Below, piece by piece: positions 45,090-53,753 of a stretch of 64,000 nt of DNA. The position numbers and the translations under genes were made by a program. The DNA comes from Hymenobacter caeli. Lineage in GTDB: Bacteria; Bacteroidota; Bacteroidia; Cytophagales; Hymenobacteraceae. Position 1 is the stretch's first letter; each line of letters opens with the position of its first letter. The DNA is taken from the NCBI RefSeq assembly GCF_013294115.1, contig NZ_JABSNP010000005.1, positions 218,876-282,875 on the forward strand, written 5' to 3'. The notes under the pieces were generated by a model. It was not told the origin of the DNA. It did no database searches and saw only the letters and a program-made list of their open reading frames with translations.

Positions 45090-46760
45090 ATGATTGTTAC
45101 CGAAAACACTTTTCAACCCGGCCACACCCTGGCTGCCGACGTGTGCATCGTCGGCAGCGGGCCGGCGGCCATTTCCCTGGCCTTGCGCCTGGACGGCACC
45201 CCGCTGCGCGTGGTGATGCTGGCGGGCGGCGGCTGGGCCGAAACCGTGGCCAGCCAGGACTTGTACCGGGGCAGCGTCTGGCCCGCCGGCTCGCACGAGC
45301 CCCTGGAGGAAAACCGCCGCCGCCAGTTTGGCGGCACGTCGGCGGCCTGGGGCGGGCGGTGCATTCCCTTCGAGCCGCTTGATTTCAAGGCCCGGGCCTG
45401 GGTGCCCGGCAGCGGCTGGCCCTTCGCCTACAGCGACCTGCTGCCCTACTACCACCAGGCGGCCGAGCTGTGTCAAATTGGTGATTTTGAGTTCGATGCC
45501 CAAAAAGCCTTTCCCGGCAGCCACCCGGAAATTCTGGCGGGCCTCGACTCGGAGGAGCTGGTTTCGTACCCGCTGGAACGGTGGAGCCCCCCGGTGCACT
45601 TTGGCAAGGCCTACCGGGGGGCCCTCGAAAAAAGCGCCAACATCCAGGTACTGCTCGACGCCCACGTGCTGGCGCTGCACGCCCCGGCCGGCAGCGCTAC
45701 GGTGAGCCACGCGGAGGTATCGCTGCACGGCCAGGCGCTGACGGTGGCGGCCGGGCGCTTCGTGCTGGCCACCGGCGGCATCGAAAACGCCCGGCTGCTG
45801 CTGGCCTCCGCCAACGACCAGTTTCCGGCCGGGCTGGGCAACCAGCACGACAACGTGGGGCGCTACTACATGGTCCACTTCAGCGGCACGTACGCCGACG
45901 TGAAGCTGCGCGACAAAACCCAGCTGCGGGCCGACTTCGAGCGCGACCCCGGGGGCGTGTACTGCCGCCGGCGCTGGTGGTTCCCCGAGCCCACCCAGGC
46001 GGCGCACCGGATGCTAAACCACGTCTTCTTTCTCTACCACGCCAACACCGACAACGGCCACCGCGACGTGCTGTTCTCGTCGCGGTTCGTGGCCAAGTCG
46101 GTGCTCTCCATCCTCAGCCAGCGCTCGGTGGCCCAAACGGCGCACCAGGCCCGGCTGCTGCTGCCGGGCCTGCGCGAGCACGCGGCCAACATCGTCAAAA
46201 ACGGGCTGTGGGAAGTGCCCGACCTGGTGCGGCTGGGCCTGAAGCGGATGGCCAAGCGCCGCTTGCCGTTCCTCATGCCCTCGAAGCAAAATGCCTACTG
46301 GGGCCTGTACTTCCAGGCCGAGCAGGCCCCCAACCGCGAAAGCCGGGTGGTGCTGTCGGCCACGGAGAAGGACGCCTTCGGTGTGCCCCGTGCCGAAGTA
46401 AAGCTGGCGTTTCTGGAAGCCGACCTGGAGTCCATCGTCACGGCGCACACGCTGTTCGTGGACCGCTTCCGGGCGCAAAACCTGGGCGACATTACCTACG
46501 ACGAAGACGAGCTGCGGCGCTACCTGCACAAGCGGATTGCGGCCTACAACTCCGCCTCACACCACATCGGCACCACCCGCATGTCGGAAGACCCGCGCAC
46601 CGGCGTCGTGGATGAAAACGCCAAAGTGCACGGGGTGAGCAACTTGTACGTGGCCGGCTCTTCGGTGTTCCCCACCGGGGGCCACGCCAACCCCACGCTC
46701 ACCATCGTGGCCCACGCCCTGCTGTTGGCCGACTATCTGAAGGCCCAGCCGGCGGCTTAG
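45090..46760 (+). CDS. GMC family FAD-dependent oxidoreductase
   Basis: A 556-residue glucose-methanol-choline oxidoreductase. FAD-binding DVCIVGSGPAAISLAL lies near 17-32, FGGTSAAWGGRCIPF near 80-94, and VLATGGIENARLLLAS near 225-240. The catalytic pair is probably His491/His492 in SASHHIGTTRM and Asn534 in GGHANPTLTIV. ATG 45090 (MIVTENTFQPG) is chosen; the longer frame upstream overlaps the AKR gene. Relatives oxidise alcohol groups of sugars. Expressed with the AKR, it may give a keto- or aldehyde-sugar or an epimerised one; this is inference. It ends one base from the opposing gene. Confidence 0.88.
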   Translation: MIVTENTFQPGHTLAADVCIVGSGPAAISLALRLDGTPLRVVMLAGGGWAETVASQDLYRGSVWPAGSHEPLEENRRRQFGGTSAAWGGRCIPFEPLDFKARAWVPGSGWPFAYSDLLPYYHQAAELCQIGDFEFDAQKAFPGSHPEILAGLDSEELVSYPLERWSPPVHFGKAYRGALEKSANIQVLLDAHVLALHAPAGSATVSHAEVSLHGQALTVAAGRFVLATGGIENARLLLASANDQFPAGLGNQHDNVGRYYMVHFSGTYADVKLRDKTQLRADFERDPGGVYCRRRWWFPEPTQAAHRMLNHVFFLYHANTDNGHRDVLFSSRFVAKSVLSILSQRSVAQTAHQARLLLPGLREHAANIVKNGLWEVPDLVRLGLKRMAKRRLPFLMPSKQNAYWGLYFQAEQAPNRESRVVLSATEKDAFGVPRAEVKLAFLEADLESIVTAHTLFVDRFRAQNLGDITYDEDELRRYLHKRIAAYNSASHHIGTTRMSEDPRTGVVDENAKVHGVSNLYVAGSSVFPTGGHANPTLTIVAHALLLADYLKAQPAA

Positions 46761-46761
46761 G

Positions 46762-47958
46762 TCAGGCCACCGGTTGCTGGCTGTCCATTTTGGCGTACAG
46801 GGCCAGGTACTCGTCCGCGATTTTGGCCAGCGGAAACCGCTCGGCGATGACGGCCACGGCCCGCGCCGACAGCCGCTCGTACAGGGCATGGTCGGCGAGC
46901 AGGCGGTTCACAGCTTCGGCAATGGCCGCGGCGCTGGCCACGTCCACCAGCAGGCCGCCATCGGCCACCACCCAGGGCACGGCCCCGCTGGCCTGGCCGG
47001 CCACTACGGGCACCCCGTAGGCCATGGCCTCGGCCAGCACCATGCCGAACGATTCTTCGAGCGAAGCGTGCAGCACAAAGGTGCTGGCCGCAATATGTTT
47101 CAGCACCTGCTCGTGGGGCGTGGGGCCCATGAACACGACGCCCTCGATGCCGTGCTGGCGGCAGAACGCCGCCGCTTCCTCGCCCGGCACGAAGGCCGTG
47201 CCCATGCCCCAGAGCACCGCCGCCGGGTGCTGCTGCCGCACGGCCCGGAAGGCCAGCAGGGCCGTGGTGCTGTTTTTGCGGTCGTCCCAGCCGTTCACAA
47301 TCATGCTGATAACGGGCCGCTCCGGCGGGGCCTTCGTGGTGCTGGGCTGGGCCGGAATGACCACCGGGTTGGCCACCACGGCCACCGGGGCGGTGGTCCA
47401 GGGCTGCACCGTGGCGGCCATGTACGGCGATACCGCCGTGAACCAGTGGCCCTTGCGGAACACGTAGCGGGCCATGAGCAGGTGAAACAGCCGGTTGAGC
47501 GTGCGCACGTACCGGAAGATAATCTGGGCGTTGTCGTGCACCGTCACCAGCGTTTGCGGGTCGTAAGCGAGGCCAGCCAATGCAAACTCGTAGGTCCAGT
47601 GGGCGTGCACCACCGCGGGGCGGAAGCGCCGCAGCACGGCCAGCAGCCCCTGGCGCTCGAACCAGAAAAAATCGGCGGTGCGGCCCAGCCGGCGGCCGTT
47701 GGGGCGGAAGGTGCGGCGGCGGGCGGGCACCACCACGTAGGTCAGGCCGGGGCCCTCGTGCACGAAGGGCGGGGCATCGTCGGCCAGCTGGTCGTCGAGG
47801 GTCACGGCCAGCACCCGGTGGCCCCGGGCCACGTATTCGCGGATGAGGTTGCTGATGAGCGGGGCCCCTTCGCGCCCTTTGGGGTACGGGCGGGCACTCC
47901 GCTCGGCCGGGGGCAACAGGTCGTTGGTGGCAATGGGGGCCAGCACTCCGATGTACAT
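46762..47958 (-). CDS. Family 4 glycosyltransferase
   Basis: A 398-residue GT-B transferase from MYIGVLAPIATNDLLP (ATG 47956-47958; the frame is open further upstream into the neighbour and is rejected there). It shows VVHAHWTYEFALAGL, VSMIVNGWDDRKNSTTALLAF-type donor-site sequence, and LHASLEESFGMVLAEAMAYGVPVVAG with the complete EX7E motif near 285-310. It is the last gene of the long minus-strand polysaccharide operon and converges with the GMC gene with no room for a terminator. Confidence 0.9.
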   Translation of the reverse strand: MYIGVLAPIATNDLLPPAERSARPYPKGREGAPLISNLIREYVARGHRVLAVTLDDQLADDAPPFVHEGPGLTYVVVPARRRTFRPNGRRLGRTADFFWFERQGLLAVLRRFRPAVVHAHWTYEFALAGLAYDPQTLVTVHDNAQIIFRYVRTLNRLFHLLMARYVFRKGHWFTAVSPYMAATVQPWTTAPVAVVANPVVIPAQPSTTKAPPERPVISMIVNGWDDRKNSTTALLAFRAVRQQHPAAVLWGMGTAFVPGEEAAAFCRQHGIEGVVFMGPTPHEQVLKHIAASTFVLHASLEESFGMVLAEAMAYGVPVVAGQASGAVPWVVADGGLLVDVASAAAIAEAVNRLLADHALYERLSARAVAVIAERFPLAKIADEYLALYAKMDSQQPVA

Positions 47959-47978
47959 GCGGGAAGGAAAACGAAAGC

Positions 47979-49175
47979 CTATTTGGTCGGCTTTGGGGCT
48001 GTAACGGGGCCAATGGCCACGCGGTTCTGGGCCAGCTTGGCCTGCCACCGGGCCCACTCGGCCTGCTCGGTGGCGGCCGTGACGGGGGCGGGCAGGTGCT
48101 GGGTGCCCGCGCACGGGGCGCAGGCGTCGGGGGCTTCGTCCTGGCGGTCGGCGAAGGGCGCGTGCCCGCCCCAGCGCACGAAGCCCACCGTGTTGTTCAC
48201 CACCCGGTTGTTAAAAAAAACCGTCGGCGGCTGTTTGTAGAAGTTGAACACCCCCAGCCCGCAGAAGCCCGCGGCGAAGCGCCGCCCGTCGGGCAGCTGG
48301 CCGCTGGTCACGGCCCGGTTGTCGTGGTAGTAAATGTCGTGGCCGGCGGCAATGTTCATGGCCGCGTTGCCCGTGGCCACGAACTGGTTGTGGTCGGCCT
48401 CAACGAAGCCGGCCGCGTCGGTCAGGGTTTGCGCGTCGCCGTCGGTGGTCAGGCCCGTGCCGGTGAAGTGGTCGGCCGTGGCCGGAAACGGGTAGGCCCC
48501 GCGCACGAAGTTGTCGTGCACACGCAGCGGGCTGCCCGCCGTGCCCGACGAGTTGAACAGGTTGATGTTGTCTTCCACCAGGCTCTTATCCGGCGCGTTC
48601 AGCACTTCGTTGTAGGCAATTTCGACGCCGGCCAGGTGCTGCACCGTGTTCAGCAGCAGGAAGCTGCTGTGGGTGCCGCCGGTGGCGTTGCGCCAGCGCC
48701 CGTCGATGTTGCGGGCCCGGTTGTAGCGCATGGTCAGGGTTTGGCCCGGGGCCCCGGGGCCGGCCCAGCGGTTCACGCCGATGCCGGTGGTTTGGGCGAA
48801 CTCGTTGTGCTCGACCACCAGCCGGCGGGGCCGGTAGGCGTCCACGAACCGGCCGGTGGGCTCCTTGTCCACCGTGGGCGGCAGGCCCTGGCCCCGGCAG
48901 TTGCGCACGGTCAGGTCGGCCCCCTCCCCGGCCACGATCAGGGGGCCGGGGCCGGTCAGCACGCAGCCGTCCAGCACCACGGGCTCGGCCGTGGCCACGC
49001 GCACGCACGCCACCCCGGAGGCGCGGCTGCGGTAGGTGCCCGCGTAGGTGCCGCCCTTCGTGATGACGAGCACGGCATCGCCCGGGGCGGCGGCGTGGCG
49101 CACGCAGGTTTTCAGTCCGCCCCAGTCCAGCCCGGCCAGCCACAGCCAGCCCACCAGGCTTTTGGCCGCGCCCAT
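47979..49175 (-). CDS. Parallel beta-helix protein, short paralogue
   Basis: A 398-residue protein strongly similar to residues ~41-395 of the protein at 38257-41502: VVEHNEF, RYNRARNIDGRWRN, VEIAYNEVLN, VHDNFVRGAYPFPAT, HDIYYHDNRAVTSG and DACAPCAGTQHLPAP all recur. It lacks the repeated modules and T9SS tail. The N terminus (SLVGWLWLAGLDWGG) is weakly hydrophobic and may be a poor signal peptide. Its start codon overlaps the stop of the preceding glycosyltransferase by one base, so it is translated with the biosynthetic operon. A lyase or epimerase role is possible but unproven. Confidence 0.8.
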   Translation of the reverse strand: MGAAKSLVGWLWLAGLDWGGLKTCVRHAAAPGDAVLVITKGGTYAGTYRSRASGVACVRVATAEPVVLDGCVLTGPGPLIVAGEGADLTVRNCRGQGLPPTVDKEPTGRFVDAYRPRRLVVEHNEFAQTTGIGVNRWAGPGAPGQTLTMRYNRARNIDGRWRNATGGTHSSFLLLNTVQHLAGVEIAYNEVLNAPDKSLVEDNINLFNSSGTAGSPLRVHDNFVRGAYPFPATADHFTGTGLTTDGDAQTLTDAAGFVEADHNQFVATGNAAMNIAAGHDIYYHDNRAVTSGQLPDGRRFAAGFCGLGVFNFYKQPPTVFFNNRVVNNTVGFVRWGGHAPFADRQDEAPDACAPCAGTQHLPAPVTAATEQAEWARWQAKLAQNRVAIGPVTAPKPTK

Positions 49176-50041
49176 CAGTGCAGGAAGTAGCCCACGATGC
49201 GGCGGGCGTAGCCGTTGAGCAGGAAGTACGGCAGGTAGGGCCTGGGGCAGTTCTTCAGGGCAAAGTGCGTGAAGTTGACCATGTTGCCCCCGCCCCGGAT
49301 GCCGAACAGGTGCTGGTAGTAGCCCTTCACGCTGCGCTGCTGGCGCGTGAGGGTCTGGCCGCTCTCCTCGGGGTAGGTGCTGAGCTGGGCGGCGTAGTTG
49401 CAGAGCACCGGGAAGCCGGCGCGGCGGGCCACGCTGGTGTAGTCAAAATCAGCCAGGTAATGCGGCAGGCGCTTCTCGTCGAACAGCCCGATTTTCTCAA
49501 TCACCGCCTTCGGAATGAGCAGCCCGCGCCCCGGCAGGTACGTGACCGGGTGCAGTCCGGTGCGCTGGCCGGCGGGCAGCTCCTGGAGCAGGTCGGTGCG
49601 CGTATTAGTCTTGAAGTCAAGCCGTTCGCCTCCATAAATAGCCTCGCCGGTGGCGGCGTCGAACTCCAGGGCCCCCAGCACGGCGGCGGGGTGCTCGTCA
49701 GAAGCGGCCAGCATCTCGGCCACGAAGTTGGGCGCGGCCACTACGTCGTTGTTCAGCGTCAGCACGCGGGTGGCCCCCAAATCCAGGGCCCGGCGGATGC
49801 CCAGGTTCACGCCGGCGGTCCAGAACAGGTTGCCGTCGCCGGTTACCACCTCCACCGCGGGATAGTCGCGGGCCAGGGCCGCGGCGGTTTCATCGGTCGA
49901 GCCGTCGTCCACCACTACCGTGCGAAACGCCTGGCTGGTTTGCTGGCGCAACGACTCCAGGCACTCCCGGGTGTAGCGCCAGCGGTTGAAAACGGGGATG
50001 ACGACGTAGAGCACTTCTTTGGGTAATGAATAAATGGGCAA
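49175..50041 (-). CDS. Family 2 glycosyltransferase
   Basis: A 288-residue GT-A enzyme: VLYVVIPVFNRWRYTRECLESL, VVVDDGSTDETAAAL, NLFWTAGVNLGIRRAL, LTLNNDVVAAPNFV (DxD-like NND) and FDEKRLPHYLADFDYTSVARRAG, a pattern common in rhamnosyltransferase-like GT2 enzymes. It is in the minus-strand operon, downstream of a GT4 gene by about 50 bases of AATGAGT word repeats. Confidence 0.9.
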   Translation of the reverse strand: MPIYSLPKEVLYVVIPVFNRWRYTRECLESLRQQTSQAFRTVVVDDGSTDETAAALARDYPAVEVVTGDGNLFWTAGVNLGIRRALDLGATRVLTLNNDVVAAPNFVAEMLAASDEHPAAVLGALEFDAATGEAIYGGERLDFKTNTRTDLLQELPAGQRTGLHPVTYLPGRGLLIPKAVIEKIGLFDEKRLPHYLADFDYTSVARRAGFPVLCNYAAQLSTYPEESGQTLTRQQRSVKGYYQHLFGIRGGGNMVNFTHFALKNCPRPYLPYFLLNGYARRIVGYFLH

Positions 50042-50093
50042 ATGAGTAAATGAGTGATGCTTAGCGAGTGAATGGGTGCGGTGGTCGGCTGGT

Positions 50094-51395
50094 TCAGCTG
50101 GTTTTTTGCCCCACGCCTTCGCTCATTTGCTCATTCAATCCTTCACTCATTGAAACCAGCTCGGGCGCGGCATCGGCGGCCTGCTGGTAGAGGCTGGCCA
50201 CCAGCTTGGGCAGCGCAAACTGCGCGGCGTAGGCAAAGCCTGCCCGGCCCATCTGCTCCAGCTCAGCCGGGTGGTCGTAGAGGTGCTCCACAGCCCGGGC
50301 CAGCGCGGCCGTGGTGGCGGCGGCCGACTGCACGGGCACCTTGATGCCAGCTTCGGTGGGGATGAAGTCGGCGGCCCCGTGGTGGTCGAGGGTGAGGATG
50401 GGCAGGCCCAGGGCCATGGCTTCCAGGTACTGGTTGGCGTAGGTGTCGCGCAGGCTGCACAGCATGAACACGTCGTGGCCGAGGTAGGCGGCGCGGGTGG
50501 CCTCGTAGGGCACGCTGCCGTGCCAGGTCACGCGGTCTTGCAGGCCGTTGGCGGCAATCCAGCCGGGCACTTGGGGCCCCACGGGCCCGTCGCCCATGAT
50601 GTCGAGGTGAAACTTCACCCGCGCATCCACCTTGCCCAGGGCGTCCAGCACCAGGGGCAGGCCCTTGCGGGGAAACAGCCGGGCCAGCCACAGGATGCGC
50701 AGCTCGCGGCCGGCCAGGGGCGGGCGGGGCGCGTAGGCGGCGGGGAAGTAGCTGGCCGGCAGCGCGGCGCTCATGGCCAGCGCCACCCGGGGGGCCCCCA
50801 GCCGGCGGGCCAGCGCGGCGGTGTCGCTGTTGGCGGCCAGCACCAGCGCGGCGTGCCGCAGCGACTGCCGCACGTTGGGGTCGAAGGTGGTGAGCAGGCG
50901 GCTGATGGCGTTGCGCAGGGTTTCGGTTTTGAACCAGTCGGGCAGGTACTGGCGCAGCGCCGCGGGGGCCGTCATGCCGCCGCCGAGGGGCCCCAGCAGC
51001 AGGGGTTTTTTCAGCCGCCACAGCCACGAGGCCATTTGCAGGCTGTTGTAGGTGACGTGGTGGACGGCCCCGAAATTCACTTGCGCGTCGAGCCGCCGCG
51101 CCACGCGCCAGGCCCGGTACTGCCACACGATGTAGTGCAGGTACACGCCAAACTGCCAGCGGTAAAGAAATTCCACGGCCCGGGGCACGGCCACGAACTC
51201 CAGGTGGATGCGGCCCACGGTGGGGTCAGCGGCGCGGTCGGCCAGCAGCTTCTCCAGGCTGGCGCGGCCGCGCGGGGTGGTGAGGCACCACACCTCGTGG
51301 CCCAGCGCCGCCGACTGCCACAGCCAGCTGAAGCCGGAGCCTTCTTCGCTGCCGCGGCTGGGGTCGCAGGCGTAGGCCGAGAGCAGCAGCCTCAT
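50094..51395 (-). CDS. Family 4 glycosyltransferase
   Basis: A 433-residue GT-B enzyme starting MRLLLSAYACDPSRGSEEGSGFSWLW, typical of EPS transferases with an acceptor site near the N terminus. The donor site is LRILWLARLFPRKGLPLVL, followed by FMLCSLRDTYANQYLEAMALGLPILTLDHHG. ATG 51393-51395 overlaps the stop of the preceding gene (ATGA), indicating translational coupling. Its C-terminal tail (SMSEGLNEQMSEG) is encoded by AATGAG/GAGTGA word repeats that continue into the intergenic region. Confidence 0.9.
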   Translation of the reverse strand: MRLLLSAYACDPSRGSEEGSGFSWLWQSAALGHEVWCLTTPRGRASLEKLLADRAADPTVGRIHLEFVAVPRAVEFLYRWQFGVYLHYIVWQYRAWRVARRLDAQVNFGAVHHVTYNSLQMASWLWRLKKPLLLGPLGGGMTAPAALRQYLPDWFKTETLRNAISRLLTTFDPNVRQSLRHAALVLAANSDTAALARRLGAPRVALAMSAALPASYFPAAYAPRPPLAGRELRILWLARLFPRKGLPLVLDALGKVDARVKFHLDIMGDGPVGPQVPGWIAANGLQDRVTWHGSVPYEATRAAYLGHDVFMLCSLRDTYANQYLEAMALGLPILTLDHHGAADFIPTEAGIKVPVQSAAATTAALARAVEHLYDHPAELEQMGRAGFAYAAQFALPKLVASLYQQAADAAPELVSMSEGLNEQMSEGVGQKTS

Positions 51396-52429
51396 CGGGG
51401 CAGGGCGTTGGTGGGGCGCGGAGCGGTGGGCTTGGCGGCTTGCTTGGGGCTTTGCAAGCCGGCGGCCACCGGCTTCTGGCCCGCGAACACGCGCCGCACC
51501 ACGGCCCCCAGGCGGCCCCGCAAAAACTCGTTGAAGCGCCGGTTGTCGCGGCGGCGGTCCTGGGCCACCGCGGCGGGGTGGCGCAGCGGAAAGGCCAGGT
51601 CGCGGGCCGGCACGGCCCCCATCGCGTCGCCGCCATCGTGGGTGTGGGTCGAGCCGTTGCCGAAGCCGATGTTGCCCACCAGGTTCACGGCGGGCACGAT
51701 GTAGAGGCCCCGGTGGCGGGCAATGGTGTACTCCCACTGGTAGTCCCACACGTCGGGCGGCTGGGGCAGGGCCAGCACGCCGGCCATCTTGCCCAGGCGG
51801 TACCGTTTTTCCAGGGGCCCGCTGAAGGTGCCGTCCAGCTCGCCGGCGGCCACCACCCGCCGGAAATCGGTGAGGTGGTAGTCGTAGAGCTGCCAGGCCC
51901 GCCGCCAGGTGGCCCAGCCCCAGCTGTTGCGCTGCGTCGAGAAGTGGTACGAGGGCTCGCCGGGGCCCGGTCCCCCCTGGGCCTCCGAGCCAAAGTTGTT
52001 GCCGCCGATGTGCATTACCCGCGCGTCGTCGCGGTAGCGGGCCAGCAGCTCCTGGCAAAACGGGAAGAAGCTGGGGGCCGGCACGCAGTCGTCTTCGAGG
52101 ATGATGCCCTCGGCCTCGTGCTTAAAAAACCAGTTCATGGCCGTGACCGGGGCCAGGCCGCAGTTCAGGTTTTTCTCCTGAAACAGGGTAAATACTTCGC
52201 AGGGCCAGTCCACGGCCTGCACCACGGCGCGGGTTTCGGCGCAGCGCGGGGCATCGGTGGGGTGGCCGGGGCGGGGGCCGTCGGCGGCCACGTACAGCCG
52301 GGCGGGGCGGGCCCGCCGGATGGTGTCGAACACGCGCCGGGTAGTATCGGGCCGGTTGAACAGCAATAGCAAGACCGGGGTGGCCAGGGGACCATCGGGC
52401 GGGGTAGCGTCAGGAATAGAATAGGGCAT
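51392..52429 (-). CDS. Nucleotide-diphospho-sugar transferase (GT2-like, HlpA-type)
   Basis: A 345-residue GT-A fold protein. It starts MPYSIPDATPP, then VLLLLFNRPDTTRRVFDTIRR, RLYVAADGPRPGHP, MNWFFKHEAEGIILEDDCVPAPSFFPF (the EDD acidic motif) and STQRNSWGWATWRRAWQLYD, features of a family often annotated hemolytic-protein HlpA-like glycosyltransferases. ATG 52427-52429 is preferred; the frame upstream overlaps the neighbouring gene. Coupled by ATGA overlap to the next GT4. Confidence 0.85.
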   Translation of the reverse strand: MPYSIPDATPPDGPLATPVLLLLFNRPDTTRRVFDTIRRARPARLYVAADGPRPGHPTDAPRCAETRAVVQAVDWPCEVFTLFQEKNLNCGLAPVTAMNWFFKHEAEGIILEDDCVPAPSFFPFCQELLARYRDDARVMHIGGNNFGSEAQGGPGPGEPSYHFSTQRNSWGWATWRRAWQLYDYHLTDFRRVVAAGELDGTFSGPLEKRYRLGKMAGVLALPQPPDVWDYQWEYTIARHRGLYIVPAVNLVGNIGFGNGSTHTHDGGDAMGAVPARDLAFPLRHPAAVAQDRRRDNRRFNEFLRGRLGAVVRRVFAGQKPVAAGLQSPKQAAKPTAPRPTNALPR

Positions 52430-52470
52430 AAGGGTGCCGTCGGGGTGCGAACGGCATATACGGAAACCAG

Positions 52471-53688
52471 TTAACAAACCGCCAACGCCGCCGGAACATT
52501 GGCGTGGCTGGCCGGCCCCGCGGGCTGGGCCACGGCGTGGTAGATGGCCAGTGTACGTTGAATGATGGTGTTCGGATCGTGCCGCTCGCGGGCCACGGCC
52601 TGCGCCTGCCGCGCGATGCGGCCGCGCAGGGCCGGGTCGTGGCAGAGGCGCAGCACCTGCCGGGCCAGCGAAGCGGGCTCCAGGGTGCAAAGCAGGCCGG
52701 TCTCGCCCTCGGTGATGAGCGAGCCGACGCCGCCTACGTCCGACGCCACCACGGGCAGCCCCACCAGCTGGGCCTCGCACACGCTGTTGGGGCTGTTGTC
52801 GATGTACGAGGGGTGGAGCAGGCAAAACGACTCGCGCAGCAGCACCGCCAGCCCGGCCGCGTCCTGAAACGGGCGGATTTCCACGTTGTCGGGCCCCAGG
52901 TGGGCCAGGCCGTAGCGCTGGGCCACGGCCGCTACGTCGGCCGGCGCGAGGCGGCCCACAATCACCAGCTTCAAATCGGCCTGTTGGCGAATCTGGTCGT
53001 AGGCCAGCAGCATCTCTTTGAAGCCTTTAATGGCTTGGTTGCCGCCCACGAACAGGGCCTGCGGCCGCGCCGGCGGGGCGGGCGCGGGCTGGTCGGCCGC
53101 GGCAAAAAACTCCGGCCGCAGGGCCTCCCAGTTGTGGTGGATGGTGCAGCCCGGGCTGAGGCGGGCCGTGACGGCCTTGTCCCAGTGGGTGCGGCAGGAG
53201 AAATGGTGCACGGCGGGCAGGTAGCGCCGCTCGTAGAGGCCCGCCATGGTCCAGAGCACCTTCAGGATGGAAAACGGATTGGGCACCACTTTCGCGTATT
53301 CCGACACGATGCCCTGCACCGAGAGCAGCATTGGCACGGGCAGGCCGGCCGTCATGGCGGGCAGCTGCAGCTCCGAGCCGTGCAGGTGCAGCAAATCGTA
53401 GGCCCCGGCATGGGCCCGCAGGTAGGCACGCACGACACGGATGCGCCGCCGGTAGAGTCCGAGGATGTCGGCCCGCACGGCGGGCGTTTTCAGGTAGATG
53501 AAGCGGAGGCCGTCGGCGTCAAACGTGTCCACCGGCTGCGCGATGCGGTGCGTCCAATTCAGCACCGTCAATTCCACCTCCGGTTGTTTTTTTAATAGGC
53601 TGGCCAGCGTGCCCACCCACGGCACCGGGTGGCCACCGGTTTCGAGCGGGTGCGGGAAAGGTGCTAGCCAAAGGACTTTTAATGCCAT
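52471..53688 (-). CDS. Family 4 glycosyltransferase (paralogue B)
   Basis: A 405-residue GT-B enzyme, a clear paralogue of 42837-44045: MALKVLWLAPFPHPLETGGH at the start, the same LLHLHGSELQLPAMTAGLPVP block and RTHWDKAVTARLSPGCTIHHNWE, with differences clustered in the C-terminal donor half. That pattern suggests both copies recognise similar acceptors. It lies between the polymerase/ligase gene and the HlpA-type transferase in the minus-strand operon. Confidence 0.9.
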   Translation of the reverse strand: MALKVLWLAPFPHPLETGGHPVPWVGTLASLLKKQPEVELTVLNWTHRIAQPVDTFDADGLRFIYLKTPAVRADILGLYRRRIRVVRAYLRAHAGAYDLLHLHGSELQLPAMTAGLPVPMLLSVQGIVSEYAKVVPNPFSILKVLWTMAGLYERRYLPAVHHFSCRTHWDKAVTARLSPGCTIHHNWEALRPEFFAAADQPAPAPPARPQALFVGGNQAIKGFKEMLLAYDQIRQQADLKLVIVGRLAPADVAAVAQRYGLAHLGPDNVEIRPFQDAAGLAVLLRESFCLLHPSYIDNSPNSVCEAQLVGLPVVASDVGGVGSLITEGETGLLCTLEPASLARQVLRLCHDPALRGRIARQAQAVARERHDPNTIIQRTLAIYHAVAQPAGPASHANVPAALAVC

Positions 53689-53753
53689 GTCAAGGTTAGG
53701 CCGACGTAAGTGCGGGCAGCCTTAAACAAAGATGTGTCGATTAAGCGTTAGAA

